From NCBI GenBank assembly GCA_001662425.1, contig BDDC01000078.1, positions 24,967 to 88,966 of the forward strand: DNA of 64,000 nt, in the 5' to 3' direction. Below are positions 44,489 through 57,100 of this stretch, piece after piece. This stretch comes from Chlamydomonas sphaeroides (lineage: Eukaryota > Chlorophyta > Chlorophyceae > Chlamydomonadales > Chlamydomonadaceae). Every line of letters begins with the position of its first letter. Within the stretch, counting starts at the first letter, position 1. The notes below the pieces were generated by a model, which was given only the letters and a program-made list of their open reading frames with translations, did no database searches and had not been told where the DNA came from. A program made the translations under genes and the position numbers.

Positions 44489-47400
44489 TCACTTGGCGGC
44501 GAGCTGCTTGCCAGTGGCGGGAGCCGCCGGAGCGGCGCCGTTGCCATTGGCGGCGGGCTTGGCGGCCGGCGCCGCGGCGGCGGGCGCGGGCGGCGGCGGC
44601 AGCGTGGCAGCGGCGGCGGCGGCCTGCTGGCGCACGGCGGCGAAGCCCAGCCGCGCGGACCAGTCGCCGAAGCCCTCGTTTGGCCGGCGGCTGTTCTTGT
44701 AGGCCAGGAAGATGGGCTCCAGGAAGGTCTCCAGGTCCTTAACCTTGACCCTGCGGGAGGCGAGGGCAACGGGCAACGGGGCAGCAAGCGCTGAGCGCCA
44801 GGTCACGACACGTGCGCAGCTCCGACCCAGCAAGTAGCCCTAGCAAGGGAACACCACCGCCATCGTCCGCTTCTTTGAGCAACACTGCTCCCGCCCTCGA
44901 CCACGCCTACCTGTCCGCGTACAGCTCCGCCAGGCGGGTCTGGTTGGCGTCAGCGCCCATGTAGATCTGGTAGCTGTTGGGGCCGTCGCCCACGAAGCCC
45001 AGCTCCGCGATGTAGGGCCGCGCGCAGCCGTTGGGGCAGCCCGTCATGCGCACCACCATCTCCTGGTCGGCCGGCAGGCCCACCTGCGGCGCGAACAAGA
45101 GAGCGCGAGGCGGAGGGATGCGGAGTTGGTCCTAGTCAACATCGAAGTGGCCGCTGAGTACTTGGACCGCGACAAGCGCTGTACCTCTCCGCCTTACCGC
45201 CTCCCTCGCCCCTATCTGCCTCCCCCTTCCCCCACGCTCTCCACCCTGGCAGCTACCTTGGTCATGCTGGCGCGCAGGCGCTTGTTGATGTCGGGCAGCG
45301 AGCGCTCCGCCTCCGTCACCGCCAGACCGCACAGGGGCAGCGCGGGGCAGGCCATGGACAGCCTTAAGAGCGGAGCAGGGCGGCACGGGGGAGCAGGCAC
45401 CGGTCAGCCGCAATGCAAAATAGGCCGCCCTGCCAGCTCCACCGCCTCTTGCACCCACATCAGCATCCCACGCACGTCTCCCCCGTTCCCCACCTGTCCA
45501 GGCTGTCCCAGTCCACCAGCTCCGCCACGCCGCCCGCCCGCAGCATCGCGGCGATCTCGTCCTTGGCCGCCGGCTCCACGTCGCGCAGAATGATGTTCTG
45601 GTGCGGCGTCAGCGTCACCGGCAGCGCGAACTTCTCGATCACGGCGCGCAGGGCCTTCTTCTGCTCGCCCTTGAGGCGGCCGTTCTGGGGAAGAGAAGGG
45701 GGCCCAGCAGGTGCGTCAGGGGTCAGGGATCAGCAACGGCCTACCTCAGCGCACCCCTCTCGGCTTGCTTGCGCCCCGGCCCCATCCCCCGTCTTGCCTC
45801 CTGCACCCCTCCCCTCCCCTCTCCCTGAGCGCCGCACCTGGATGTAGATGCCGTAGAACAGCTTGCCATCGCCCTGCTCGCCCCAGCCCAGGTAGTCCTT
45901 GTACTCCCAGGCGGGCAGGGGCTTGAACTCGCCCACCTTCTTGCCCATGTACTGCTCCACCACGGTCCTGGGGCACGGACAGGCACGCAGGCGGTCAGTC
46001 GCATGGGCCTTCCGGCAGCAGCCCTCATAGGTCCGGTCCAGCCGCGCCGCACTGGACTTTTCTTTTCAACTCCTGCGCGGCGGCCGAACACCCGGCACCT
46101 CGAGCCATCCATGCCCGCGCCCCCACCGCGGCGGCGGGCCAGCTGCATGCGCCGCACCTGAAGCGGTCGATGCCCCACTCCGCGACGAGGTACTTAAGGC
46201 GCGCCTGCTTGCGGTTGTCGCGGCGGCCGTAGTCGCGCTGCACGGCCAGCACGGCCTTGACGGCGTGGAAGATGTCGTCCTTGTCCACGTAGCTGGGGGT
46301 GGGAAGGCGGGCGGAGGGAGGAAGCAGGTGGGCGGGGCGAATGGCAGGTTCGATTGTGCCACACAACGGCCTGTCAGCGACCGCGTTGACACCAGGGAAG
46401 GAAGATTCGTTCGTTCTACCGAACAGCGTGCATGCACCGAACAGCGTGCATGCACCGCATGACGGCATCAGGTTGTACGATGCCGTTGCTGAACCCGAAG
46501 TCGCCGGGTGTCTTCATGAGGCTGAGGCCTGCCTCGCCAGAGCACTTGTGCCCCAGCCGGCTGCCCCCCCCTGGCGCAGGATGAAGGCTTCAATCAGCAG
46601 CCAAGCACAGCCAGCCACCAGATGCCAGCCGGACAAGCGGCTGCCGGGTCGAGTGTCGCTGGCCGACACGCCCGCTGCGGGCCCGAGGTGCGGCCCTCAG
46701 CAACCGCGCCTCCATGGCCATGCAGTTGCTCCTGGCTGGCTGGCTGGCGGAAGCCGCGAGGCTCAGGCTGGCGGCGTCCATGCAATGCACACAATCCAGG
46801 GCTGACGTCCATCGCCGGCCAGGTGCAGCGGCGAGCAGCCGCATTAATGGGCGCACATGCATTGCTGACCGGGGCCACCAGCGCTGCTCCTTGCTCCAAC
46901 GTGCGTGCTTGCTGTAAGGTCAGGACCTTGGGACGTGCCCCGCGATGCATCCAGCCCAACCCCTCGCTTTCCGCTTCATCGCCTCGCACAAGCTCACCAC
47001 AGCGGGTCCGCAAGGCGCGCGTACGTGTCGTTGTCGCGGTGGGTGCGGCCCAGGCCACCGCCCACCACCAGGTTGTAGCCTTGCAGCTCGCCTGGAGAGG
47101 CAAGGATGAGGCGGCGGAGGGACGGGGAGTAATTACAGGTGATGCAGTGGCCGCAGCCCAGCTCGTCCAACCCCGGCCGACTGCCCCCCTGGCCCCCACA
47201 ATTCCGGCCCCCTCTGCGCCACACTGGTGGCCCCAGGCCCCACCCTTGTCGTTGGTGATGACCACCACGCCGAGGTCCTGCGTGAACAGGTCCACGCTGT
47301 TGTCGCCCGGCACCGTGACGCCGACCTTGAACTTGCGCGGCAGGAACTGCGTGCCGTAGAGCGGCTCGGGGCTGTTCTCAAAGTTGGTGCCAAAGCCATT

Positions 47401-48832
47401 GAAGGCGCGGTCGGCGGTGACCTTGGGGTCCTGCGGGAAGACGCGACATGGGGCAGGGAGGAGGGGACGGCAGGGATCGGGGGGAGGTGAGGCGGCGATC
47501 GCCCAGCCGACACTGCACCCGAGTGCTTCCCTCTCTCCGCCTGCCCGCATCTTTCCCCCGTCGACTGCGCCATGGCTCTCCGTGCCCAACACGCCCGTCC
47601 TGTGCCCTGCCGCACCTCCTTGTACACGCTCACGAACTTCTCGCCGTCCAGCCACACGTCATAGTAGGCGCCCGACTGGGGGGCCAGCAGGTCTGCGATG
47701 TCGTTGGCGGTCTGGAATCGAACAGGCGGGAGAGGGGGGAGAGGGAAGAGGAGGCGGGGAGGGACATGCTCGTGGTCAGGTGAGGGTGAGGTCGTATGTG
47801 AGCTGTGGCCAGGCCGCCACTCTGATGCTGCCCGCCCGACACCGGAGCTCCGGGTTCCCCTCCTACCTTCTGCGCGATGACGTACTCGGGCTTGTTCTTG
47901 TAGGGCGCCGCGGGGCCCATGACGTTGCGGTTCACGTCACCGCAGGCGCCCAGGGTGGAGCCCATGTTCTTGATAACCGTGCTGAACACGGTCTTGAGGT
48001 CATGCTTCAGCACACCGTGCAGCTGGTACGCCTGGCGAGTCGTCAGACGCAGCGTCCCGTTGCCGAACTGCGGGTAGGGGAGGAGCAGCAGAGGCGCAAC
48101 GCTGAAGCAGTGCTTTCGGAGGGGCCCTCCTGCGTGGGGTCACAGGCGGTTGTGCCGCGACGAGCCGCAGCCTGGGCTATTGCAACAGAGCCGGGGCTAT
48201 CGGACTGAGAGTCGTGCGCTAGCTGCGCCTTGCTTTGACGACCGGCCCCTGGTGTCGGCGTGCATGGCCTCGGCCTCGCCATTCAGCTGGCCGCTGCAGC
48301 ACCACGTCCCGGCCGGGTGCAAACCCTTTAAGCTAGGTTCGTCTTTTGCCTTTCACACAAGTTCGGAGCGGTAACGCGCTGCATACCCGCCTGGCGGCGT
48401 GTTGCAACGACACCCGCAAGAGTCGCAACACCAAATTTTGGCGACCCCCCGCACCTGGTCCGCCAGCTCATCCATCACCAGGTACAGGCGGTTGTCCACA
48501 AGGCCAGCGGGCTGACGCGTGCGCATCATAAACATGTAGGCCTTGCCCGCACCGAACGCGCGCTTCTCGCGGTGGTCTTGCATGTAAGACCCGTGGAACT
48601 TCATAAGCTGCACAGCCTCCTCGCTGATGAACGTGTTCTCGTTGACCAGCTCCTCCATGAGCGGATGGCGGAGGTAATCGGACTTCTCCTTGATTATCTC
48701 AACCTTGCTGCGCTTAGCCAGGCGAGAGGTGGGATTCTTGGATGGCGTAGCGACGCTGGTCACGACCAGCTGGCCACGGCTGGGGCGCTGCATCCCCAGC
48801 GCCGGCGCGCCAAGCTTGCCCGCGAGGGCCAT
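44489..48832 (-). CDS. SIR: Ferredoxin-sulfite reductase, plastid
   Basis: Reduces sulfite to sulfide with electrons from ferredoxin in the plastid stroma, the last reductive step of sulfate assimilation. Eleven minus-strand exons (5' to 3': 48832-48455, 48067-47867, 47711-47616, 47430-47244, 47091-46998, 46292-46158, 45967-45838, 45684-45494, 45362-45257, 45083-44911, 44750-44489) join to 650 aa, the normal length. The first 30 or so residues form a basic, Ser/Thr-rich transit peptide. Core motifs include SGAYYDVWLDGE, GYNLVVGGGLGRTH and YLVAEWGIDRFR. The 4Fe-4S/siroheme cysteines are C476 and C482 (ACPALPLC) and C522 and C526 (TGCPNGCARPY). Length and sequence fit plant-type sulfite rather than nitrite reductase. 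An Ala/Pro-rich C-terminal extension of about 45 residues follows the conserved end. It shares its upstream region with the methyltransferase. Confidence 0.95.
46421..46456. repeat. 18-bp tandem duplication in sulfite reductase intron 5
   Basis: gaacagcgtgcatgcacc occurs twice in tandem in the 705-base intron 46293-46997, the longest intron of the gene. Confidence 0.85.
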
Positions 48833-49691
48833 CCTGTCTGCTGTTCTGTAAAGAGTGGCAATATGTGCAGATGGATTGCGCGCTGCGGGTAAGTAGCGAC
48901 GCGGTGTGGCAAATGAGCTCGGCCTCGGCGCATTGGTCAGCAGGTCGCGGCATGGGCAGCATGGGCGCCGTACAGGCCAAGGCCAAATAAAGATAATCCG
49001 TCAGCTGGCAGAAACCTGCATCACGCACGGCCGTGATCAGGCTAGACCAGCGGGGAGTGCACAGAGAATGTAGCGGTGCCGGGACGGGGCGGGTTGGGGT
49101 CTGCGGCGGGGGCGGGCAGGGGCATTGGCCGGGGCGGACGGAGGCACACGTCGCATGTGTACCTTCGTCACGGTTTTGGCGTGTCCCGCGACTGCTAGTA
49201 ATTTTTTGCTGCGAGTCAAGATTCGCAGCCGCTGACTTCCGGTTAAAGCGACAGACGCCACCCCACGCCCAACTGCGCAGTTTCACAGCGGCCCCGCAGC
49301 GACCGACACCCTTGACACCCCCGCTGTAACAATGGTCGCGGCCGACATCGCCCCCGGCCTCGACCAGCTCTGCAACGATGCTGCGGTCGCAGCAGCAGCC
49401 GCAGCAGCACCTCGCGGCTTGCACCACCGCGCGACGCGCACTGCCTCGCAGCAGCTGGCGACCGCCACCAGCAGCCCCGTGCTCAAGGTGCACGACTTGG
49501 TCAACGCGCGACTGTGCTGCTAGTCTGCATGTAGGGAGCCGGCTCGCGCCACCGGCGCTTGCCAGCTCACCTAGGGCCGGCGTTACATATCCGGCGTATC
49601 CGGCGCCGAGCCGCTTACCGGCCAGCGCATCCCTGCGCCGCCCCCGGGCCTTGAAGTTGCAAGCCCTTCACACGTTTTGCTCGACTACATC
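48833..49691. promoter_or_regulatory. Divergent promoter region, sulfite reductase / O-methyltransferase
   Basis: About 860 bases separate the two start codons, which point away from each other. It must contain both promoters. No TATA box or known sulfur-response element could be assigned. A small open frame at 49332-49523 (Ala-rich) has no support as a gene. Confidence 0.5.
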
Positions 49692-52600
49692 ATGCTTCAT
49701 GTCTCTGAAACCCCTGGGTCGGACCCTGCCGCTTCGACTCCAGCCCCCTGCCGCACCCTTTCGGCGCAGGCCGTGCGCACAGTGGCGGGCGATCGGGCCG
49801 CGGAGCTGGAGACGCTCATCCGCGGCAGTTGGGCGCCGAACGGTGGGTCGGGTGGTTGGGGGCGGAGGCAGGGGCCGGTACGGGGACAGCCGCGGGGGTG
49901 GGCGACAGCCGACAGGGGCGATGGGAGGCGGCCAGCTTTAGCAGAAGGGAGAGCGGGCGGGTGGCCACAAGGGCCGAAGCTCAGGGCGGCCGAGGCGGCG
50001 GGCGTCGGTAAGGCATGTTGCGGTGTAGCGCCGTTCATACGCCCGCCCACCGCCCACGGCCTGGAAACCGCAGCCATCTGCATCGCCCGTAGACGCCCAT
50101 GGCCCTCCGCCCGCGCTCCTCGCCCATCGATTCCCCATCTCGCCCCGCTCGCCCTCCTGCGCCCGCTCGCCCTCCACTCCCGCAGCCGTGTACAGCCTGT
50201 GCCGCCTGGGGGTGCCCGACGCGCTGTCGCAGCAGCCCGCCTCCGCGCGCAGCGCCGCACAGCTGGCGGAGCAGCTGGGCTGTGACGGGCCGTGCCTGCT
50301 GCGGCTGCTGAGGCTGTGCGCCGCGTACGGGCTGCTGGTGGAGGTGGCGGCGGCGCCTGGGGAGCGGGGGGAGGAGCAGGGGGGCGAGGAGCAGGACGGG
50401 GAGCAGGATGGGGAGCAGACAGAGGAGGGCAAGGGCTCGGGCCCTCGCTCCGGCGGCCGGTGCGGCCCTCCCCGCGAGGCGCTCAGCGCCTTCCACCTCA
50501 CTGAAACGGGGGCCATGCTGCAGGTGGGGGCGGAAGGGGGAAGGGAGGGAGGGAGGGAGGGCCAGGGGTGGTGCTTGGTGGGTGGGGAATGCAGGCGGCG
50601 TGGCGCCATAGCTGCTTGTCATCTCCCTGACAGCCCCAGCCCGCGCCTCGGACTTCCAAGCTGGTTCAACAGTGAAAACCCCAGCCCGCGCAGTGCCTGT
50701 CTCCTGCGCCCCCGCCCGCCGCCTGCCTCCCTCCCTCCCTGCCTCCCTCGTACCCGCCCTGACCCTTCCCCTCCCTCTCGCCCTCCCCCTCCCCTCCCCC
50801 TCTCGCCCCTGCGCCCCCAGGAGGGCCACCTCTCCCGCATGAAGTGGCTGGCGCTCATGCTGGGCCTGCCCGGCCACTACAAGAGCAGGGGCCAGCTGTA
50901 CGACAACGTCAAGACGGGTGCGGAGGGAGGCGGGGAGGAGGGAGGGAGGCGGGAGGCGGGAAGAGGGATAGATGAGCAGGGGAGTGGGGTGCGTCCTCCC
51001 ACGTTCTACCAGCGGTCTCCAGCGGTGTGGGACTCCTGCGTTTCACACTTCGCCCAGCCTCCCCTGGCTCCCTGACCGCCCTGGCCTTCACCCACCCAGG
51101 CCGCATGGGCTTTGAGACGGCCTTTGGCTGCGACTGGTACACCTTTGTGGCCCGTGAGCCGCTGGAGGGCGCCGCCTTCGACCACGCCATGACCGCCACC
51201 AGCGCCGCGGCGGCGGGGGCGCTGGCGGACGCGTACGACTTCAGCAGGTGGGCGGGAGATGGGTTGTGGGGTGGGGTGGACAACGGCAGGGGGCGGAGGG
51301 CGGGGGGAGAAGCTGGGGGCGCGTGCAGGTGCGGGCGGCTCCTCGGGTGCTACGGCGCGCAAGCACGGCGCTCCCCTTTCCCCCAGGGTGCCCTCGCTCC
51401 AGCCGCTGCTCCTGCCCCACCCGCCCGTCCCGCCCGCCCTCCCCCATCCTGCCGCAGGCACACCGCGGTTATGGACGTGGGCGGGGGCCAGGGGCTGCTG
51501 GTTGCTGCCATACTGCACCACCACCCGGGTGCGGAGGGGGAGAGGGGGAGAGGGGGGCGAAAGGGGAGAGCGGTGGTGCGCACAGCGTGGTCTCGCCTTG
51601 CCCACCCGTGACGTCGGAGAGTCGGGTGTATCCCCATTGCTCATTGTTATTCCACAGAGAGCCTGCCCGTGCAATGCTTGGGCACCCGAGTACGCCCTGG
51701 ACATGGCAGCATCCCCTTCACATGGCCATGCGGCCACATGGCGCCAAGGGAGCTCGCTGCTCCCCCCCACCGCTCCTTGTACACCGCCTGTGGCCCCACA
51801 AGCATCCCCTCCCCTTTCTTCCCCTTCCCTCCCCCCTCGTGTGCAGCCGTGTCGTGCGGCTACGTGCTGGAGCTGCCCCCCGTGGTGGCCACCGCCAGCC
51901 GGCTGGGGCAGCGCGGGCTGGAGCGGCTGCACTACGTGGAGGTGGGGGGTGGGCAGCAGGGGAGAGGAGAGGCAGGAGGAAAAGGGTAGGGAGAGGGGGA
52001 GGGAGAGGGGGAGGGGCCAGGCAGCACACAAGAACCAACCGGGAAGGCGAGGGCACAGGGGTCTGGGAGGGATTTGGGAGGGCAGGGCCGGCGAGCGGAG
52101 GGCTGAGTAGGGCGTATAGGGCACGGGTTCACGGCCCCTTAGCGTCTCTCCTGCCTCCCACAGCCCACCCAGCCTCTTACTCCCCCTGACCCTGCCCTTG
52201 GCCTTCCCCCCCTTCCCAGGGTGACTTCTTCTCGCCCTTCCCCCACCTGGCCCCCCCGCCCGACTGCATCGTCATGCGCCTGGTGCTGCACGACTGGTGG
52301 GCGGCTGGGGGGAGGCAAGGGGAGGAAGAGGGCAGGGCAGCGTTGCCGGGGGAGGCAGGGGCTGTGGGGAAGGGCGGAGACCGAAAAGGTGCTGGGCAAA
52401 GAGGAGGCCCACCGGCAAACAGGAAACGGGTCCCGGACCTCGACAGGGCCCAAGCCGGGCCATGTTGCGCGCCCTGTCCCAGCCCCGCCCCCGCCCCCGC
52501 CCCCGCGCCTCCTGCCCCACCAGGCCCGACCAGCAGGCCGCCGCCATCCTACGCAACGCGCGGACCACACTGCTGGCCGGCCAAGGGCACGGCCACGGCG

Positions 52601-53691
52601 ACGCCGACGGCCAGGACTCCGCCTCCGCCACGTCGCCCTCCCGCCCCGCCCCCTCCGCCCCCCGGCCTCCTGGCCCCTCTCCCCCGCTGCGGCTGGTGGT
52701 GGTGGAGGCGGTGCTGCCGGAGCTGGTGGGCCCGGGGGCGGGGCCGGCGGCGGTGCGGCAGCTGGAGTTCGACATGGGCATGATGGTGGGTGCGGGGAGG
52801 CGGGCCGGGGCTGGGGGAGGTGGAAAGTGTATGTGGGCTTACGTGGGTGTCTGAGAGACAGCTGGAGGTCGGCATGGGCGTGAGGGGAGTGGGCGGGGGA
52901 GGAGGCGCGGTAACGGAGGGGACAGTATGGTGAGGGGGGCTTTGTTTCGGAGCCATACCGTAGATGCCAGAGACCGGCGTGCGAGCACGGGGCTACATGT
53001 ATTCCCTCCTTGCGTGCGGGGAAAGGGGGCAGAAGGTGGAGGGATGGGGAAGCAAGGAGCAGGGGCAGAGACTTCCACGCCGGTGCATCAGTGAAGAAGG
53101 ACAGAGCGCGGTGAGCAGGGCCGGGGGGAGGGGGCCCCCTGGGGAGCCCAACGTGCCCTGCTGCCCGCCCGAGCGCCCGCGCGCTGGAGAGCATCAGTCT
53201 GTCCCCATCAATACCCTTCTATTGACAGCCTCCGCATGTGTCCTTTGACTTCCGTTCAACCCTTGTGATGCAATGTCGCCGTGAAGCCCTAACTGGCCCC
53301 GCCCGCCCGCCCGCACTGCACCCATTGCCCGTTCTCCCCGCCCGCCTTTTACTGTAGTCTTAGAGTGGAGGTCAGTGGAGGATACCTGAGACAACCGCCA
53401 GTACTGGCAGCCCGGGGACTCTTACGACTGCCTCTGCCCCCCGCCCCCCCTCCACCCACCACTCAGACCATGACGTCGGGCCGCGAGCGCTGCCGCTCAG
53501 AGTGGGAGGCGCTGCTGGCGGCTGGCGGCTTCGAGCTGCTGTCTGTGCGGCCGCCGTGCGGGGCGGGGCTGCTGCCGGTTCTGGTGGCGCGGCCGGTGGG
53601 GCCAGACGTGCCACCGGAGGGGAAGGGGCAGCGAGAGGGCGCGGGGGAGGAGCAGGGACAGGAGGAGGAGCAGGGCGCGTGTGAGGACTAG
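49692..53691 (+). CDS. Class I SAM-dependent O-methyltransferase (COMT/ASMT-like)
   Basis: Likely methylates a hydroxyl group of a small aromatic substrate; the substrate cannot be told. Nine exons (49692-49842, 50186-50523, 50821-50917, 51100-51247, 51458-51528, 51847-51941, 52220-52296, 52524-52785, 53467-53691) join to 487 aa in frame. A dimerisation-type helical N-domain (YSLCRLGVPDAL, SAAQLAEQLGCD, LLRLLRLCAAYGLL, FHLTETGAML) precedes the SAM-binding motif VMDVGGGQG (residues 249-257), then GYVLELPPVV, VEGDFF and the catalytic-His segment RLVLHDWPDQQ (H324). It ends with LEFDMGMM and SEWEALLAAGGFELL. Oddities are an acidic insertion (GEEQGGEEQDGEQ, about 50365-50435), a Ser/Pro/Gly-rich insertion after ARTTLLAG (52580-52685) and an acidic C-terminal tail, which make it longer than the usual 340-370 aa. 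Confidence 0.9.
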
Positions 53692-54128
53692 GTTGCCGCG
53701 GATGCGAGGAGCAGGAGCGAGGAAAATTGCACGTGCAAAGTGCTCGGTATGCTTGATATTTAAGCTTGCCAAGGACTGAGGGGGAATGAAAGGATGGAGG
53801 GGCCAGGCGGTCAGCAGCAGTACAAAGCGTACTGCGAAACTTCGTAAGCTTATGACAGGGCGCTTGGCACTTGTCACACTGTGTACTTGCTTGGACTCTT
53901 TACTGCGTTTTGCGTCGTCTGCTACGGGTGGTGCCTCAAAACATACTTGAGAATTCTACTTGGACCTGTGAACGCCGCCAGCTACGGCTCCTACAGGAGC
54001 CATGCAAATATCATAGATAGGTTACGGGCTCTTAAGAGACGGCGAGACAGTCGGCCCGACGCGCGGCAACACGTCCGACGCAACGGCGCCCCGTAGCTCG
54101 CTGATTGATTGGCATCGAGCCCCTTAAA
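53692..54128. other. Spacer between methyltransferase and membrane protein
   Basis: About 440 AT-richer bases. A short frame beginning near 53881 (YLLGLFTAFCVVCYGWCLK) looks hydrophobic but has no ATG or donor linking it to the next gene. No TGTAA signal is visible. Confidence 0.4.
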
Positions 54129-57100
54129 ATGATGGCGCTATACGGGTGCGCAGCGTGGCGTTGCAGACGTTCAAGCATGCAGAGCTCCGCACAAAAGCTT
54201 CAGCCTCCGCGCCTAGCCTCCAACTCTGTCGCATGTAATTTCTGCGCTGATGGCTGCTTCAGATGCTCGGGACGGGCTTCCGCGACCCCAGCGTTCCAGC
54301 ACGGCGCTCGGCTCACGTCGTCGAGGCGCACCTACGACTTTGCCTACCTTGCTATCATCTGGGCGACGTTCCCTCTCTACTGGATGAAGGCGCGTGCGAG
54401 CGTGGCGGGGGAAGGGGAGCGCCCCAACACACCCCGCAAGGCACAACACCCACCCCATCGTGTGACAGGGAAGGCGGAAGGGCTTGCACCGTTGCCTAGG
54501 AGTACACAGCGCATCGAGACCTGGCCCAGCATCGTGCCTGTACATCGCCTTTTCTCTGCCCGCGCCGCAGGTGGTGGACTGGCGGCTGTGCTCCCCCGAC
54601 GCCGAGAGCATCGTGCAGGCCGACCCCTGGCTCATCACGCCGCCCTCGCCCGCCTGGGCCTCCGCGTGGCCGTGTGGACCAGGCAGCAGCCTTGCAGCCA
54701 AAGCGGCCGCGCTGGCAGCGGCTCCCGGGCCCTTCCTGCGCAGCCTGGTGTGGCCCATGTGCTCCTCGGGTGAGGGGGGCCGCCACCCGGTCCGCTGCTT
54801 TGGGTCCGCAGACAAGCCGCGCACGGTCCGGCCCTGCAGCCTCCCTGGGCGACATGCCCGGCGGCAAAGCGCTCACGCGCCACCTCCCTGCCTGCCGTTC
54901 GGGCCCTTTCGCGTCACGCCCACGGGCCCACTCAAGCAATACGGTTGCCCCGGTGCCCTTGCGCCTCACCTGCCCCCATGTTCCTGGCCCCCCACCTACC
55001 GTACCTGCGACCCACCTGCGACCCACCTGCCCCCAGAGCTTCACTTCCTGGTGACGCTGTGGGTGGCGCTGGGGGCGGGGCTGGTGATGGCAGCGACGCT
55101 GCCGGAGCAGGGCTACATGACCAACAAGTGGAGGTGCGGCGGATCCCGGGGCTCCGGGCACCAGAGGGGCCGAGGGAGGCAGCTCTGCAGGCAACGAAGC
55201 GAGGGCGCTGCTCGGGGTCTCTGCAGGGGGGCTGGCTGGGTCCCCCGCACCAAACCCGACCCCGCCCGGCCCCGACCAGGATGCTGTGGGCTTGCTGCGG
55301 CAAGGTGGCGGTCAAGGCAGTGCCCCTGGCGCAGCGGCTGGCGGCGCTGGCGACCGGCAGGCCGCCGCCGGCCTGGCCGCTGGCCATTGCGGTCTCGCTG
55401 CCGCTCGAGGGTGCTGCCTCAGTGTTCTTTGGCCTGGCTCTGACGGTGTGTCGGGGCCGGGGGCGCGCGGGACCGGTTGCGGGTACGAGTGTGGGGGCAG
55501 GTTGGCAGAGGCTTGATGGACGAGCGGCAGCGGGGTAGGTCGTGCCGGCCCACGGCATGGCCGCGGCATCATCGGGGCACACATGGCTCAACGCGTCCCG
55601 TGCCCGCCCGCCCGTGTGCCCCTTGCCGTGGCCCCCGCAGCTGCCGCCGCAGCTGCAGGCGCTGGTGGCCGGATGCGATCTGGCGCAGGTCGGCCCGGGT
55701 CGGGCTGGACTTGCATTCAGCCGTCAAGCGAGCCCAGCCCTCGCGTGAAGCCGGGGCCGCGCCCCTCGCTGGGCACCGCAGCGGCACGATCCGGCCCTTG
55801 ACCCTCCCCGCGCGACTGGCGGGCCGCTGACGACACGCACTGCTCTCAGCGCCATGCTCCCCGCCCCGCCTCCCCGTTGCGGCGCACCCTGCCTCACGCC
55901 CTCTCCCGCACCCCGCACCCTGCCGCTCGCCCAGACCCAACCTCTTTCCCTCCGTCCTCCCCGCCGCCGCCCCTGGCCCTGCTCCAGGTGACCGCCATAG
56001 CCGCGCTCTACGAGGCGGGCGGCACCTCGCCCTGGCCGCACGCGCTGCCGCCGGCCGTGGTGGTGACGCTGCAAGCTGGCGTGGCGGTGGCCGTCGTCAT
56101 CCTGCAGGCCGCGCTGGCGGGGTCGGGGGCCGGAGCGGGGCAGGCTGGAGGGGAGGGGCAGGGCGCCGGCGGCCTGGGCCCGCTGCGCTGGCGGCTGCTG
56201 GGGCGCCACGCCGCCGCGTCGCCGCCACCGTCGCCGCGCGCGGGCGCTGCGGCCGGCGGGGAGGGCGACGCTGGTGACGAAGCTGGCGGCAAGGGGCCCT
56301 CCCGGTTGGGGAAGGCGGGTTGTGCGGGGCCGGCCGGGGCCGGGGCCGGCCCAAACTCAGCCGCAATGCGCGGCGCCGTCGGTCCTTGCGGCCCCGTCTC
56401 CTCCGCCGGCCGCCTGGCGGTCGACGGCGGCGCCGCTGGCCTCGACGACGCGGCGTTGTTTCAGCTGTGTCTGGAGCTGGTTCGGGGGCAGGCAGCGTCG
56501 CTAGCGGTGACGGAGCACCCGCCGGCTGCGGCGGGCTGCGGCGCGGCGGGCCCCGGCGGCGCCGTCACCTTCCGCTACGTGCCGGCGCTGCGCCGCAGCC
56601 ACGTCACCGCCAAGCTGCACCATGTGGAACCCGAGGCGCTGACGGAGGGGCTGCAGGCGCGCCTGGCGGCGGCCGTCGCCGACGCAACGGCGGCGGCATC
56701 TCCCGACGGCGACGGCGCCATCACCGTGAGCGTCGCGGTGCGCCGCGGCTGCGTGGAGGTGCATGTGGAGGTCCTGGCGCCGGCGGCCGCGGCTGCGGCG
56801 GCGGCCGCGGAGCAGGACCCGGCGGCGGCGGCGGCGCCGGCCGACGGCGAGCACGAGCGGCTGGCGGTGGCGGTGCTGGGGTCGATGGGCTTACCGCCAG
56901 GGTACGGCGGGACGGTGCGCGCACAGGCAGGGGAGCAGTTGCTGACGCTGACGCCGGCGGCGGCGGGTGGCGGCGCCGCCGGCGAGGGCTTGCTGGCGTG
57001 GGCGGTGCTGGGCAGTCGTCGGATGCAGCCGCACGAGGTGCCGGCGGTGGCTGCTGTGGCGCCAATGGTAGTCGTAACTGAGCCGCCGGCGCCGGCGGGA

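Noticed and set aside
44489..48832. Nitrite reductase instead of sulfite reductase
   Set aside because: The two are homologous, but the 650-residue length, the ACPALPLCGLAVTEAER segment and the EWGIDRFR segment match plant-type sulfite reductase as I know it.
53881..54096. Hydrophobic 71-codon frame as a separate small membrane protein
   Set aside because: It starts only at a non-ATG codon, has no splice link, and lies in an AT-rich spacer.
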